Source of the DNA: CAVQWT01 sp963717705
GTDB lineage: Bacteria > Pseudomonadota > Gammaproteobacteria > Burkholderiales > Casimicrobiaceae
Reading direction: 5' to 3'
Length of the DNA stretch: 64,000 nucleotides
Assembly (NCBI GenBank): GCA_963717705.1
Contig: CAVQWT010000004.1
Location: 248,001-312,000 of the forward strand
In this document: positions 28,888 through 38,108 of the stretch, in pieces
Position numbering within the stretch: the first letter of the stretch is position 1
Layout: the number at the start of each line of letters is the position of its first letter
Position numbers and translations under genes: made by a program
Notes under the pieces: generated by a model
Database searches by the model: none
What the model saw: the letters and a program-made list of their open reading frames with translations, nothing else
What the model was told of the DNA's origin: nothing

Positions 28888-29882
28888 CGGCAGCACGCGC
28901 GACCCACGGCGCCGCGCGGATCGTCCGGGTGGTGCGCCGGCACGCGCTGTTCTGCGTGCTGGCGGCGCTGGCGGTGACGCCGGCGCGCGCGCAGGAGGCC
29001 GCGGCGTGGCTCGCGCGGGCCGCCGCGGCGGCGAAGCAGCTCAACTACGTCGGCACCATCGCCTTTCACCTCGGCGACCGGGCCGAGACCTCGCGCATCG
29101 TCCATCTCAGCGACAAGGGCAGCGAATTCGAGAAACTCACCAGCCTCGACGGCCCGGCGCGCGAGGTGATCCGCAGCAACGGCGAAGTCCGCTGCTATTT
29201 CCCGGACGCCCGCGTCGTCCGCGTCGAGCCGCCTTCGTTCCGCAACGCGTTCCCGTCGCTGTCGCCGCAGCAGCAGGCGACGCTGGTCCAGTTCTACGAC
29301 TTCCGCAAGGGGGAGACGACCCGTGTCGCGGGGCTCGAAGCGCAGGCCGTCGTGTTCGAGCCGAAGGACGGATTCCGCTACGGCCACAAGTTCTGGGCCG
29401 ACACCCAGACCGGCCTGCTGCTCAAGGCGCGCCTGCTCAACGAGCGCGGGGAGGCGATCGAGCAGTTCGCCTTTCTCGACGTGCACATCGGCGCGCGGAT
29501 CGAGCGCGACATGGTCAAGCCATCGTGGCCGCCGGTGCCGCCGAACTGGGAGGTCAAGGAGCTCGATCGGGGCGACACCGTCACGCTCGACACCGGCTGG
29601 TCGGTGACCCGGCTGCCCCCCGGCTTCACCAAGGTCGTCGAGGGCTACCGCAACCTGTCCTCGCGCAAGCACCGGATCGTCCACCTGATGTTCACGGACG
29701 GGCTCGTCGCCGTGTCGGTGTTCGTCGAGCCCGCCGGCGCATCCGCGCATCCCAGCGGGCTGTCGCAGCGCGGCCCGCTGTCGGTCTATACCCGGCAGGT
29801 CGACGACCACCTCGTCACCGTGCTCGGCGAGGCACCCGGCGCCGCGGTGCGCCAGATCGCCCAATCCGTAACCCGCCGCTGA
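28884..29882 (+). CDS. rseB: Periplasmic sigma-E regulator RseB (MucB)
   Basis: Periplasmic protein that binds RseA and shields it from DegS cleavage. The 332-residue protein has a signal peptide (1-36, ending PARA before QEAAAW) and the MucB/RseB lipoprotein-like N-terminal domain, with LNYVGTIAFHLGD and RSNGEVRCYFPDARVV. The C-terminal domain includes WSVTRLPPGF and VAVSVFVEP. The ATG overlaps the rseA stop by 4 nt. No rseC follows; degP is next. Confidence 0.92.
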   Translation: MTAARATHGAARIVRVVRRHALFCVLAALAVTPARAQEAAAWLARAAAAAKQLNYVGTIAFHLGDRAETSRIVHLSDKGSEFEKLTSLDGPAREVIRSNGEVRCYFPDARVVRVEPPSFRNAFPSLSPQQQATLVQFYDFRKGETTRVAGLEAQAVVFEPKDGFRYGHKFWADTQTGLLLKARLLNERGEAIEQFAFLDVHIGARIERDMVKPSWPPVPPNWEVKELDRGDTVTLDTGWSVTRLPPGFTKVVEGYRNLSSRKHRIVHLMFTDGLVAVSVFVEPAGASAHPSGLSQRGPLSVYTRQVDDHLVTVLGEAPGAAVRQIAQSVTRR

Positions 29883-29932
29883 TTTCCCCCGTTTCGTCGG
29901 TATCGCCGCAAGTTCTGCTCAAAGGTATCGCC

Positions 29933-31393
29933 ATGACCGTTCGCCCCCGCACCCTTGCCGCCACGCTCGCCGCGGCCGCCGTCGCCGTCGCCGTGGCCCT
30001 GCCGCTTCCCGCCGCCGCGCAGGCCCAGAACCAGAATCAAGGCCGGGCGATGCTGCTGCCCGACTTCACCGACCTCTACGACAAGCAGAGTCCGACGGTC
30101 GTCAGCGTAGACGTCACGCAGAAGGCCCGTGCGCCGCGGATGCCGGAGATCTCCGAGGACGATCCGTTCTACGAGTTCTTCCGCCGCTTCGGCCAGGTGC
30201 CGCGGCCCCGCGGCGCGCCCGAGCGCGAGGCGCAGTCGGTCGGCTCCGGGTTCATCATCTCGAACGACGGTTACCTGATCACCAACGCCCACGTCGTCGA
30301 CGGCGCCGACGAGGTGAGCATCAAGCTCGCCGACCGGCGCGAGTTCAAGGCGAAGGTCGTCGGCACCGACAAGCGGACCGACATCGCGCTGTTGAAGATC
30401 GACGCGACCAACCTGCCGAAGGTCGCGATCGGCGATCCGGAGAAGCTCAGGGTCGGCGAATGGGTATTCGCGATCGGCAAGCCGTTCGGGCTCGAGAACA
30501 CGATCACGGCCGGGATCGTGAGCGCCAAGGGTCGCGATCTGCCGCAGGAGAACCTGGTGCCGTTCATCCAGACCGACGCGGCGATCAACCCCGGCAATTC
30601 CGGCGGGCCGCTGTTCAACCTCAAGGGCGAGGTCGTCGGCATCAACTCGCTGATCTACTCCCGCTCGGGCGGGTTCATGGGCCTCGCCTTCGCGATCCCG
30701 ATCGACGTCGCGATGAACGCGGTCAACCAGCTGAAGGACAAGGGGCGCGTCACCCGCGGGCGCATCGGCGTGCAGATCCAGGAAGTGTCCAAGGAAACGG
30801 CCGAGGCTTTCGGCCTGAAGCAGACCGCGGGCGCGCTGGTCAACTCCGTCGAGAAGGGCGGGCCCGCCGACAAGGCCGGCGTCGAGGCGGGCGACATCAT
30901 CCTCAAGGTCGACGGCCGCGACGTGGTCAACAGCAGCACGCTGCCGCGGATCGTCACCCAGGTGAAGCCGGGCACCAAGGTCACGCTGACGGTCTGGCGC
31001 AAGGGGACGCAGCGCGAGATCGCCGTCACCGTCGCCGAACTCAAGGAAGCCGAGGCCGCCGCGCCGGCGAAACGCAACGGCGCGCCGAAGGAGAAGGCGA
31101 AGCCGAACCGGATGGGCTTGGTGCTGGCCGACCTCACCGACGAGCAGAAGAAGGAGCTCGACGTGAAGGCGGGGGTGCTGGTCGAGGAGATCGCCGGGGT
31201 CGTGCGTGGCAACGTCCAGCCCGGCGACGTCATCCTTGCCATCATCAGCCGCGGCCAGACGATCGAGGCCAAGGGCGCCGCACAGGTGAACGAGCTGCTG
31301 GCCAAGATGGACAAGGGCGCGCCGGTGACGCTGCAGCTGAAGCGCGGCGAAAACACCTTCTATTCCACGCTCCGGCTGCCGAACGGCGAGTGA
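29933..31393 (+). CDS. degP: Periplasmic serine protease DegP/MucD
   Basis: HtrA-family protease and chaperone of the periplasm. The 486-residue protein has a signal peptide (1-30, ending AAAQ) and a trypsin-like domain with triad His120 (TNAHVV), Asp150 (TDIALLK) and Ser223 (NPGNSGGP). Two PDZ domains follow (about 265-355 and 385-480). It lies 50 nt after rseB, matching the algU-mucABD arrangement of Pseudomonas without mucC. Confidence 0.96.
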   Translation: MTVRPRTLAATLAAAAVAVAVALPLPAAAQAQNQNQGRAMLLPDFTDLYDKQSPTVVSVDVTQKARAPRMPEISEDDPFYEFFRRFGQVPRPRGAPEREAQSVGSGFIISNDGYLITNAHVVDGADEVSIKLADRREFKAKVVGTDKRTDIALLKIDATNLPKVAIGDPEKLRVGEWVFAIGKPFGLENTITAGIVSAKGRDLPQENLVPFIQTDAAINPGNSGGPLFNLKGEVVGINSLIYSRSGGFMGLAFAIPIDVAMNAVNQLKDKGRVTRGRIGVQIQEVSKETAEAFGLKQTAGALVNSVEKGGPADKAGVEAGDIILKVDGRDVVNSSTLPRIVTQVKPGTKVTLTVWRKGTQREIAVTVAELKEAEAAAPAKRNGAPKEKAKPNRMGLVLADLTDEQKKELDVKAGVLVEEIAGVVRGNVQPGDVILAIISRGQTIEAKGAAQVNELLAKMDKGAPVTLQLKRGENTFYSTLRLPNGE

Positions 31394-31454
31394 TCGCGAC
31401 CGGGCCGCGCCGGCGCCTCCCGCAGCGACGGGCCGCCGCGCGGGTGGCGCACCG

Positions 31455-31712
31455 ATGACCCGGCTCACGCTCCTCTCTCGCGCCTACTGCCATCTCTGCG
31501 ACGAGATGCTGGCCGCGGTCGCGCCGCTCGCCGCGGCGCGTGGCGCGACGGTCGACGTGATCGACGTCGACGCGCCGGAGCATGCCGCGCTCGAGGCGGA
31601 ATGGGGCGACGCGGTGCCGGTGCTGCTCGCCGGACCGCCGGGGGCGTGGCGCGAGGTCTGCCGCTACCGGTTCGATCGCGCGAGGCTCGATGACGCGCTT
31701 GGCGCCGGCTGA
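31455..31712 (+). CDS. Glutaredoxin-like protein (DUF836 family)
   Basis: A small thioredoxin-fold protein of 85 residues with a CHLC redox-type motif at about 12-15 in SRAYCHLCDEM, followed by the VIDVDAPEH and VPVLLAG strands expected of the fold. Such genes are often found just before lepA or after degP in betaproteobacteria. A thiol-disulfide role is likely; the partner is unknown. It lies 61 nt after degP. Confidence 0.85.
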   Translation: MTRLTLLSRAYCHLCDEMLAAVAPLAAARGATVDVIDVDAPEHAALEAEWGDAVPVLLAGPPGAWREVCRYRFDRARLDDALGAG

Positions 31713-31779
31713 GGCAGGATCGGCGGGACGCCCGGCGCCGCCGCCCGCGGCGGACCTCGCTATCGGACGCGAAATCCGC

Positions 31780-31785
31780 TAAAAT
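31780..31785 (+). promoter_or_regulatory. Candidate -10 box upstream of lepA
   Basis: TAAAAT (5 of 6 consensus) lies in the most AT-rich patch of the 196-bp gap between the glutaredoxin-like gene and lepA. The -35 region (TCGCTA, 17 bp upstream) is a poor match. It may start a lepA-lepB-rnc-era transcript. Confidence 0.35.
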
Positions 31786-31908
31786 TCAGGGGTTTGCGCG
31801 TAGCGGTCTCGAGGGGCCGCTGCGGAAATCGCGCGCACCCGCGCCACGCACCCGCGCCCGGGACCGCTCCGGTCCCCGCGCTGACCTTCCCGGAATCGAC
31901 GACCCGAC

Positions 31909-33702
31909 GTGCTCCACATCCGCAACTTCTCGATCATCGCCCACATCGACCACGGCAAGTCGACACTGGCCGACCGCTTCATCCAGCGCTGCGGCGGCCT
32001 CGCCGACCGCGAGATGGAGGCGCAGGTGCTCGACTCGATGGACCTCGAGCGCGAGCGCGGCATCACCATCAAGGCGCAGACTGCGGCGCTGATCTACAAG
32101 GCGCGCGACGGGCAGATCTACAGCCTCAACCTCATCGACACCCCGGGCCACGTCGACTTCGCCTACGAGGTCTCGCGCTCGCTGGCCGCCTGCGAGGGCG
32201 CGCTGCTGGTGGTCGACGCATCGCAGGGGGTCGAGGCGCAGACGGTCGCCAACTGCTACACGGCGATCGAGCAGGGCGTGACCGTGGTGCCGGTCCTGAA
32301 CAAGATCGATCTGCCGTCGGCCGAGCCCGAGCGCGTGATCGAGGAGATCGAGGACATCATCGGCATCGACGCGCAGGACGCGATCCGCGCCAGCGCGAAG
32401 ACCGGCGAGGGAATCGACGACATCCTCGAGGCAGTGATCGCGCGCATTCCGCCGCCCAAGGGCGACCCGGCGGCGCCGCTGCAGGCGCTGATCATCGACT
32501 CGTGGTTCGACAACTACGTCGGCGTGGTGATGCTGGTCCGCGTGATGCAGGGCACGCTCAAGCCGCGTGACAAGATCCAGCTGATGGCGACCGGAGCCGT
32601 CTTCGGCTGCGAGCAGGTCGGCGTGTTCACGCCCAAGGCGGTCGGCCGCGACGATCTCGGCGCCGGCGAGGTCGGCTTCATCATCGCCGGCATCAAGGAA
32701 CTGCACGCGGCAAAGGTCGGCGACACGGTGACGCTGGCCGCGCGCCCGGCCGCGTCGCCGCTGCCCGGCTTCAAGGACGTGAAGCCGCAGGTGTTCGCCG
32801 GCCTGTATCCGGTCGAGTCGAACCAGTACGAGGCGCTGCGCGACGCGCTGGAGAAGCTCAAGCTCAACGACGCTTCGCTGCATTACGAGCCCGAGGTCTC
32901 GCAGGCGCTGGGCTTCGGCTTCCGCTGCGGCTTCCTCGGGCTGCTGCACATGGACATCGTGCAGGAGCGGCTGGAGCGCGAATACGACATGGATCTCATC
33001 ACGACGGCGCCGACCGTCGTCTACCAGATCCTGCTGCGCGACGGCACGGTGCTGGAGATCGAGAACCCCTCCAAGCTGCCGGACCTGTCGCGGGTCGAGG
33101 AGATCCGCGAGCCGATCATCACGGCGACGATCCTGATGCCGCAGGAGTACGTCGGCCCGGTCATCACCCTGTGCACGGAGAAGCGGGGCACGCAGAAGAA
33201 CATGCAGTACCTCGGCCGCCAGGTGATGCTCACCTACGAGCTGCCGATGGCCGAGGTGGTGATGGACTTCTTCGACAAGCTGAAGTCGGTGTCGCGCGGC
33301 TACGCGTCACTCGACTACGAGTTCAAGGAGTTCCGCGCGGCGGACGTCGTGAAGCTCGACATCCTGATCAACAGCGAGCGCGTCGACGCGCTGTCCGTCA
33401 TGGTGCACCGGTCGGTGTCGCAGTATCGCGGCCGCGAGGTCGCGGCCAAGATGCGTTCGCTGATCCCGCGGCAGATGTTCGACGTCGCCGTGCAGGCGTC
33501 GATCGGCGCGAACATCATCGCCCGCGAGACGATCAAGGCGATGCGCAAGAACGTGCTGGCCAAGTGCTACGGCGGCGACATCACGCGCAAGAAGAAGCTG
33601 CTCGAGAAGCAGAAGGCGGGCAAGAAGCGGATGAAGTCCGTCGGCAGCGTCGAGATCCCGCAGGAAGCCTTCCTCGCGATCCTCCAGGTCGGCGACAAAT
33701 GA
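31909..33702 (+). CDS. lepA: Elongation factor 4 (LepA)
   Basis: Ribosome-associated GTPase EF4. The GTG start gives 597 residues with the canonical N-terminus and G1 motif AHIDHGKST at 11-19, then RGITIKAQTAAL, DTPGH and NKIDLPSA. The C-terminal EF4-specific domain has KMRSLIPRQMFDVAVQA and the basic tail KKKLLEKQKAGKKRMK. The lepA-lepB order is conserved in proteobacteria. Confidence 0.97.
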   Translation: MLHIRNFSIIAHIDHGKSTLADRFIQRCGGLADREMEAQVLDSMDLERERGITIKAQTAALIYKARDGQIYSLNLIDTPGHVDFAYEVSRSLAACEGALLVVDASQGVEAQTVANCYTAIEQGVTVVPVLNKIDLPSAEPERVIEEIEDIIGIDAQDAIRASAKTGEGIDDILEAVIARIPPPKGDPAAPLQALIIDSWFDNYVGVVMLVRVMQGTLKPRDKIQLMATGAVFGCEQVGVFTPKAVGRDDLGAGEVGFIIAGIKELHAAKVGDTVTLAARPAASPLPGFKDVKPQVFAGLYPVESNQYEALRDALEKLKLNDASLHYEPEVSQALGFGFRCGFLGLLHMDIVQERLEREYDMDLITTAPTVVYQILLRDGTVLEIENPSKLPDLSRVEEIREPIITATILMPQEYVGPVITLCTEKRGTQKNMQYLGRQVMLTYELPMAEVVMDFFDKLKSVSRGYASLDYEFKEFRAADVVKLDILINSERVDALSVMVHRSVSQYRGREVAAKMRSLIPRQMFDVAVQASIGANIIARETIKAMRKNVLAKCYGGDITRKKKLLEKQKAGKKRMKSVGSVEIPQEAFLAILQVGDK

Positions 33703-33799
33703 GACGAAGTGCCGATTCGCCGCGACCGGCGGCGGCCGCGGCCCGTGCCGGTGTGCCAGAATTCGCGCCGGATTCCCCGATTCCCCGACCCCTCACCCG

Positions 33800-34627
33800 A
33801 TGAACTTCGCCCTGATCCTGTTTCTCGCGACGCTAGCAACCGGCGCCGTCGCGCTCGCCGACCGCCTGGTGTTTGCGCGCCGGCGCGCTGCCGGCGAGCC
33901 CGAACCCTGGTGGGTCGAGTACCCGAAGAGCTTCTTCCCGGTGCTCCTGATCGTGTTCCTGCTGCGCTCGTTCGTCGCCGAGCCGTTCAAGATCCCGTCG
34001 TCGTCGATGCGTCCGACGCTCGAGGTCGGCGATTTCATCCTCGTCAACAAGTTCTCGTACGGAATCCGCCTGCCGATCGTCGAGCAGAAGATCGTGCCGG
34101 TCGGGGACCCGCAGCGCGGCGACGTCGTCGTATTCCGCTATCCGGTCAACCCGTCGCAGGATTTCATCAAGCGGGTGATCGGCGTCGGGGGCGACGAGGT
34201 CGTCTACCGCGACAAACAGATCACCGTCAACGGCATTCCCTGGCCGCAGAAGCGCGACGGCACCTACAGCTACCTCGAGGGCCTGCGCTTCGAGACGACC
34301 GAGCGCTACCAGGAAACGATCGCCGGCGTGCCGTCGCCGCGCGAGCACATGATCGCGGTCACCCCGGGGGCGCCCGCGGTGTCGGCGGGCGGCGTGCGGC
34401 CGTTTCCCGGACGCGAGAACTGCGATTACAATGAGCGCGGCTTTGTCTGCCGGGTGCCGGCCGGGCAATACCTGATGATGGGCGACAACCGCGACAACAG
34501 CGACGACGGCCGCTACTGGGGATTCGTCCCCGACGACCACATCCGCGGTCGGGCGTTCTTCGTCTGGTTCAACTGGGACGACATCACGAGCCTCGCGTTC
34601 AAGCGCGTCGGCAGCAGCATCCGATAG
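33800..34627 (+). CDS. lepB: Signal peptidase I
   Basis: Membrane protease that removes signal peptides from exported proteins. The 275-residue protein has an N-terminal transmembrane segment (2-20) and a second near 44-60. The catalytic Ser69 lies in PSSSMRPTL and Lys124 in DFIKRVIG. The later signature GDNRDNSDDGRYWG is intact. It follows lepA by 97 nt and is followed by a DUF4845 gene 9 nt on. Confidence 0.96.
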   Translation: MNFALILFLATLATGAVALADRLVFARRRAAGEPEPWWVEYPKSFFPVLLIVFLLRSFVAEPFKIPSSSMRPTLEVGDFILVNKFSYGIRLPIVEQKIVPVGDPQRGDVVVFRYPVNPSQDFIKRVIGVGGDEVVYRDKQITVNGIPWPQKRDGTYSYLEGLRFETTERYQETIAGVPSPREHMIAVTPGAPAVSAGGVRPFPGRENCDYNERGFVCRVPAGQYLMMGDNRDNSDDGRYWGFVPDDHIRGRAFFVWFNWDDITSLAFKRVGSSIR

Positions 34628-34636
34628 GGGGACACC

Positions 34637-34999
34637 ATGAGCGCACCAACACGCCAGACCGGGCTGTCGATGACCGGTTTCCTGTTCGTCGCGGCAGTGC
34701 TGATCGTTGTCGCCGTCATCGGCATGCGCGTGACGCCGGCGTACATCGAGTATTTCGCGGTCAGGAGCGCTCTCGAGAAGGCGCTGGCCGACGTGCGGGA
34801 CGTGGGCAACGTGGCCGAGGTCCGCAATGCCTTCCGCAAGTACCGGGACACGGGTTACATCGAGTCGGTCGGCCCCAACGACATCGAGGTGACCAAGGAT
34901 GGCGGCGTCATCTACGCCTCGGCGAGCTGGAACCGGAAGCTGCACCTCGTCAGCAACGTCTCGCTGCTGATCGAGTTCGAGGCCTCGGCCTCGCGCTGA
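34637..34999 (+). CDS. DUF4845 small membrane protein
   Basis: A 120-residue protein with one N-terminal transmembrane helix (about 14-32) and a periplasmic domain containing VRNAFRKYRDTGYIESV, typical of DUF4845. The gene is regularly wedged between lepB and rnc in betaproteobacteria. Its function is unknown; the location suggests a link to signal peptidase or envelope processing, which is unproven. Confidence 0.88.
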   Translation: MSAPTRQTGLSMTGFLFVAAVLIVVAVIGMRVTPAYIEYFAVRSALEKALADVRDVGNVAEVRNAFRKYRDTGYIESVGPNDIEVTKDGGVIYASASWNRKLHLVSNVSLLIEFEASASR

Positions 35000-35017
35000 C
35001 GGTCGACCCGGCCCGGG

Positions 35018-35695
35018 ATGCCGACGCCGCCGCTCGCCGACCGCCTCGGCCACGCGTTCCATCGCCCGGCGCTGCTCGCCCAGGCGCTGACCCACCGCAG
35101 TCATTCGGCCAGCCACAACGAGCGCCTCGAGTTCGTCGGCGACGCGGTGCTCAACTGCGTGGTCGGCCTGATCCTCTACGAGAGGCATCCCGACATTCCC
35201 GAGGGCGACCTCTCGCGCGTCCGCGCCAACCTCGTCAACGGCGACGTGCTCGCACGGCTCGCAGCCGCGCTCGATCTGGCGGCCGTGCTGAAGCTCGGCG
35301 AGGGCGAGCTGCGCGCCGGCGCCGCCCGTCCTTCGATCCTGGCGGACGCGCTGGAGGCGGTATTCGGCGCCGTCTTCGTCGACGGTGGCTTCGCGGCGGC
35401 GCGCGCCGTCATCGAGCGCGTCTACGGCGACGAACTCGCGCGACTCGACCCGGCCGCGTGGCGCAAGGACCCGAAGACCGAGCTGCAGGAATGGCTGCAG
35501 GCGCGCCGTCTTCCGGTGCCGTCCTACGTCGTGGTCGAAGTCACCGGCGAGGCGCACGCCCAGACCTTCCACGTCGAGTGCCGCATTCCCGCGTTCGCGG
35601 TCGTCGCCGCGGGCGAGGGGGCGAGCCGCCGCGCGGCGGAGCAGGCGGCCGCGGCCGCGGCGCTGGCCGGGCTTCCCGCGGGAGCCGCCGCGTGA
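35018..35695 (+). CDS. rnc: Ribonuclease III
   Basis: Double-stranded RNA endonuclease for rRNA and mRNA processing. The 225-residue protein has the signature ERLEFVGDAVL with Glu38 and Asp42. The second acidic pair, Asp110 and Glu113, is in ADALEAVFGAV, followed by a C-terminal dsRNA-binding domain (about 150-218, DPKTELQEWLQ). The stop overlaps the era GTG by 4 nt. Confidence 0.96.
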   Translation: MPTPPLADRLGHAFHRPALLAQALTHRSHSASHNERLEFVGDAVLNCVVGLILYERHPDIPEGDLSRVRANLVNGDVLARLAAALDLAAVLKLGEGELRAGAARPSILADALEAVFGAVFVDGGFAAARAVIERVYGDELARLDPAAWRKDPKTELQEWLQARRLPVPSYVVVEVTGEAHAQTFHVECRIPAFAVVAAGEGASRRAAEQAAAAAALAGLPAGAAA

Positions 35696-36579
35696 GCGAA
35701 GGCGCATTCCGCTGCGGCCACGTCGCCATCGTCGGCCGGCCCAACGTCGGCAAGTCGACGCTGCTCAACCGGCTGGTCGGAGAGAAGATCAGCATCACCT
35801 CGCGCAAGGCCCAGACCACCCGCCACCGCGTCACCGGGATCCGCACCACCCCCGACACGCAGTTCATCTTCGTCGACACGCCGGGGTTCCAGACGGCGTA
35901 TCGCTCCCGCCTCAACGTGCGGATGAATCGTGCCGTGACCGGCAGCCTGGCCGACGTCGATGCGGCGGTACTGGTCATCGAGGCGGGACGGACGCAGGCG
36001 GCGGACCGGGCCGTGATCGCGCTGCTGCCGCGCGGGGCGCGCGTCATCGTCGCGCTGAACAAGATCGACCGGATGCGCGACAAGGGCGCCTTGCTGCCGC
36101 AGATGGCCGACCTCGCCGCCGCATTTCCGTTCGCGGCGATCGTGCCGGTGTCGGCCGAGCGCGAGCAGGGGCTGGAACCGCTGCTCGCCGCCGTGCGCGA
36201 GCTGCTGCCCGAGGCGCCCCCCGCGTACGCGGAGGACGACGTGACCGACCGCGACGAGCGCTTCCTCGCCGCGGAGTTCATCCGCGAGAAGATCTTCCGC
36301 CTTCTCGGCGACGAGATCCCCTACTCGACGACGGTGGTCATCGACGGCTTCCAGCTCGACGCCGACCTGCGGCGGATCCACGCCACCGTCTTCGTCGACC
36401 GCGATGCGCATCGCGCGATCCTGCTCGGCGAGGGCGGGTCGCGGATGAAGGAGATCGCGTCGTCGGCACGCACCGACATGGAACGGCTGTTCGGAGGCAA
36501 GGTGTTCCTCGAGATCTGGGTGCGCGTGAAAAGCGGCTGGGCCGACGACGACACGCTGCTGACGCGTTTCGGCTACTGA
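35692..36579 (+). CDS. era: GTPase Era
   Basis: Ribosome-assembly GTPase that binds the 3' end of 16S rRNA. A GTG start, in GTGA overlap with rnc, gives 295 residues. The G1 motif GRPNVGKST is at 15-23, followed by DTPGF and NKID, then a KH domain with the GxxG-type loop LGEGGSRMKEIA. The rnc-era-recO order is conserved. Confidence 0.96.
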   Translation: MSEGAFRCGHVAIVGRPNVGKSTLLNRLVGEKISITSRKAQTTRHRVTGIRTTPDTQFIFVDTPGFQTAYRSRLNVRMNRAVTGSLADVDAAVLVIEAGRTQAADRAVIALLPRGARVIVALNKIDRMRDKGALLPQMADLAAAFPFAAIVPVSAEREQGLEPLLAAVRELLPEAPPAYAEDDVTDRDERFLAAEFIREKIFRLLGDEIPYSTTVVIDGFQLDADLRRIHATVFVDRDAHRAILLGEGGSRMKEIASSARTDMERLFGGKVFLEIWVRVKSGWADDDTLLTRFGY

Positions 36580-36597
36580 CGGGCGATCGGCGACGCC

Positions 36598-37365
36598 ATG
36601 GCCCGCGCGCAGCCGCAACGTCACGACGATGTTGCCGCGTTCGTCCTGCACACGTACCCGTACAAGGAAACCAGCCTCATCGTTGAGGCGTTCACCGCGG
36701 CGCACGGCCGGGTGGCGATGGTCGCCCGCGGCGCCAAGCGACCCCGCTCCGAGCTGCGCGGCCTGCTGCAGGGCTTCCAGCCGCTTGCGCTGTCGTGGTA
36801 CGGCGCGGCGGAGCTCAAGACGCTGCTGAAGGCGGAGTGGCGCGGCGGCCTGCCGCTGCCTGCCGGCGCCGCGCTGCTGTCCGGCTTCTACCTCAACGAG
36901 CTGCTGCTGAAGCTGCTGGCGCGCGAGGACCCGCACCCGGTCCTGTTCGGCACCTACGAGGATGCGCTCTCAGAGCTCGCCGCAGGGGACGCGCAGGGAC
37001 CCGTCCTCCGGCGCTTCGAGCTGTCGCTCCTCACCGAGCTCGGCTACGCGCTGCCGTTGACCATCGAGGCCGACACCGGCGCGCCGGTCGACGCCTCGGC
37101 GCGCTACCATTACGCCTTCGACCGCGGGCCCCAGCGCACGGCAGCCACGTTCGCGGCCGAGCCGGGACGCCGGCTGCCGCTGGTGCGCGGCGCGACGCTG
37201 CTGGCGCTGGCGGCGGGCCGCTTCGACGACGCGACCACCGCCGGCGAGGCGAAGCGCCTGATGCGCGACGTCCTCGATCACTACCTCGAGGCGCGCGGCA
37301 TCGAAAGCCGCCGCGTCGTGCGGGATCTGCAGGCGCTCGACGAGCAGGAAGGATCGACCCCTTGA
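36598..37365 (+). CDS. recO: DNA repair protein RecO
   Basis: Recombination mediator that loads RecA in the RecFOR pathway. The 255-residue protein has the N-terminal OB-fold pattern FVLHTYPYKETSLIVEAFTAAHGRVAMVARGAKRPRS and a helical C-terminal domain. No CxxC zinc motif is seen, as in many proteobacterial RecO proteins. It overlaps the pdxJ start. Confidence 0.93.
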   Translation: MARAQPQRHDDVAAFVLHTYPYKETSLIVEAFTAAHGRVAMVARGAKRPRSELRGLLQGFQPLALSWYGAAELKTLLKAEWRGGLPLPAGAALLSGFYLNELLLKLLAREDPHPVLFGTYEDALSELAAGDAQGPVLRRFELSLLTELGYALPLTIEADTGAPVDASARYHYAFDRGPQRTAATFAAEPGRRLPLVRGATLLALAAGRFDDATTAGEAKRLMRDVLDHYLEARGIESRRVVRDLQALDEQEGSTP

Positions 37366-38108
37366 TCGAACTCGGTGTCAACATCGACCACGTCGCCACG
37401 CTGCGCCAGGCGCGGCGCACCTTCGAACCGGACCCGGTGTGGGCCGCGGTCGAGGCGCATCTTGGCGGCGCCGACGGCATCACCGTCCACCTGCGCGAGG
37501 ACCGCAGGCACATCCAGGACGAGGACGTGCGGCGCCTGCGCGAGCTCGTCCACATCAAGCTCAACCTGGAAATGGCGGCGACGGAGGAGATGATCGGCAT
37601 CGCCTGCCGCCTTAAGCCGGAGATGGCGATGCTGGTGCCGGAGGGCCGCCACGAGATCACCACCGAGGGCGGCCTCGACGTCGCCGGCAAGGAGGCCGCG
37701 CTGGCCGGGGCAGTGGCGCGGCTCGCCGACGCCGGCATCGTCGTCAGCGTGTTCATCGATGCGGAGCTTGCCCAGGTCGAAGCGGCGGCGAGGATCGGCG
37801 CACGCGTGTGCGAGGTCCACACCGGCCCGTACGCCCACGCGTTCCACGCCCGCGGCCGCGATCGCGAGAGCCCGGCCGTCGTCGCCGAGCTCGCCCGCAT
37901 CCGCAAGGCCGGCGCCGCGATCCGCGCCGCCGGCATGCGCTTCAACGCCGGGCACGCGCTCAACTACCACAACGTGCAGCCGGTCGCCGCGCTGCCCGAG
38001 GTCGCCGAGCTGCACATCGGCCACGCGATCGTCTCGCGCTCGATGTTCACGGGTCTGCGCGAGGCGGTCCGGCAGATGAAGGCGCTGATCCGGGAGGCGC
38101 AGTCATGA
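37362..38108 (+). CDS. pdxJ: Pyridoxine 5'-phosphate synthase
   Basis: Forms the pyridoxine ring from 1-deoxyxylulose 5-phosphate and 3-amino-1-hydroxyacetone phosphate. A TTG start overlapping the recO stop (TTGA), with GGAAGGA upstream, gives 248 residues starting LIELGVNIDHVATLRQAR, the expected N-terminus. LREDRRHIQDED, FNAGHALNYHN and HIGHAIVSRS are conserved. The stop overlaps nagZ (ATGA), leaving no room for the acpS gene often found here. Its product PLP is the cofactor of phnW further on. Confidence 0.95.
   Translation: MIELGVNIDHVATLRQARRTFEPDPVWAAVEAHLGGADGITVHLREDRRHIQDEDVRRLRELVHIKLNLEMAATEEMIGIACRLKPEMAMLVPEGRHEITTEGGLDVAGKEAALAGAVARLADAGIVVSVFIDAELAQVEAAARIGARVCEVHTGPYAHAFHARGRDRESPAVVAELARIRKAGAAIRAAGMRFNAGHALNYHNVQPVAALPEVAELHIGHAIVSRSMFTGLREAVRQMKALIREAQS

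Noticed and set aside
29006..31393. An apparent fusion of rseB-region sequence to degP in one frame
   Set aside because: The degP frame is simply open upstream of its start. The part before 29933 is a shadow of rseB, and the signal peptide marks the true start.
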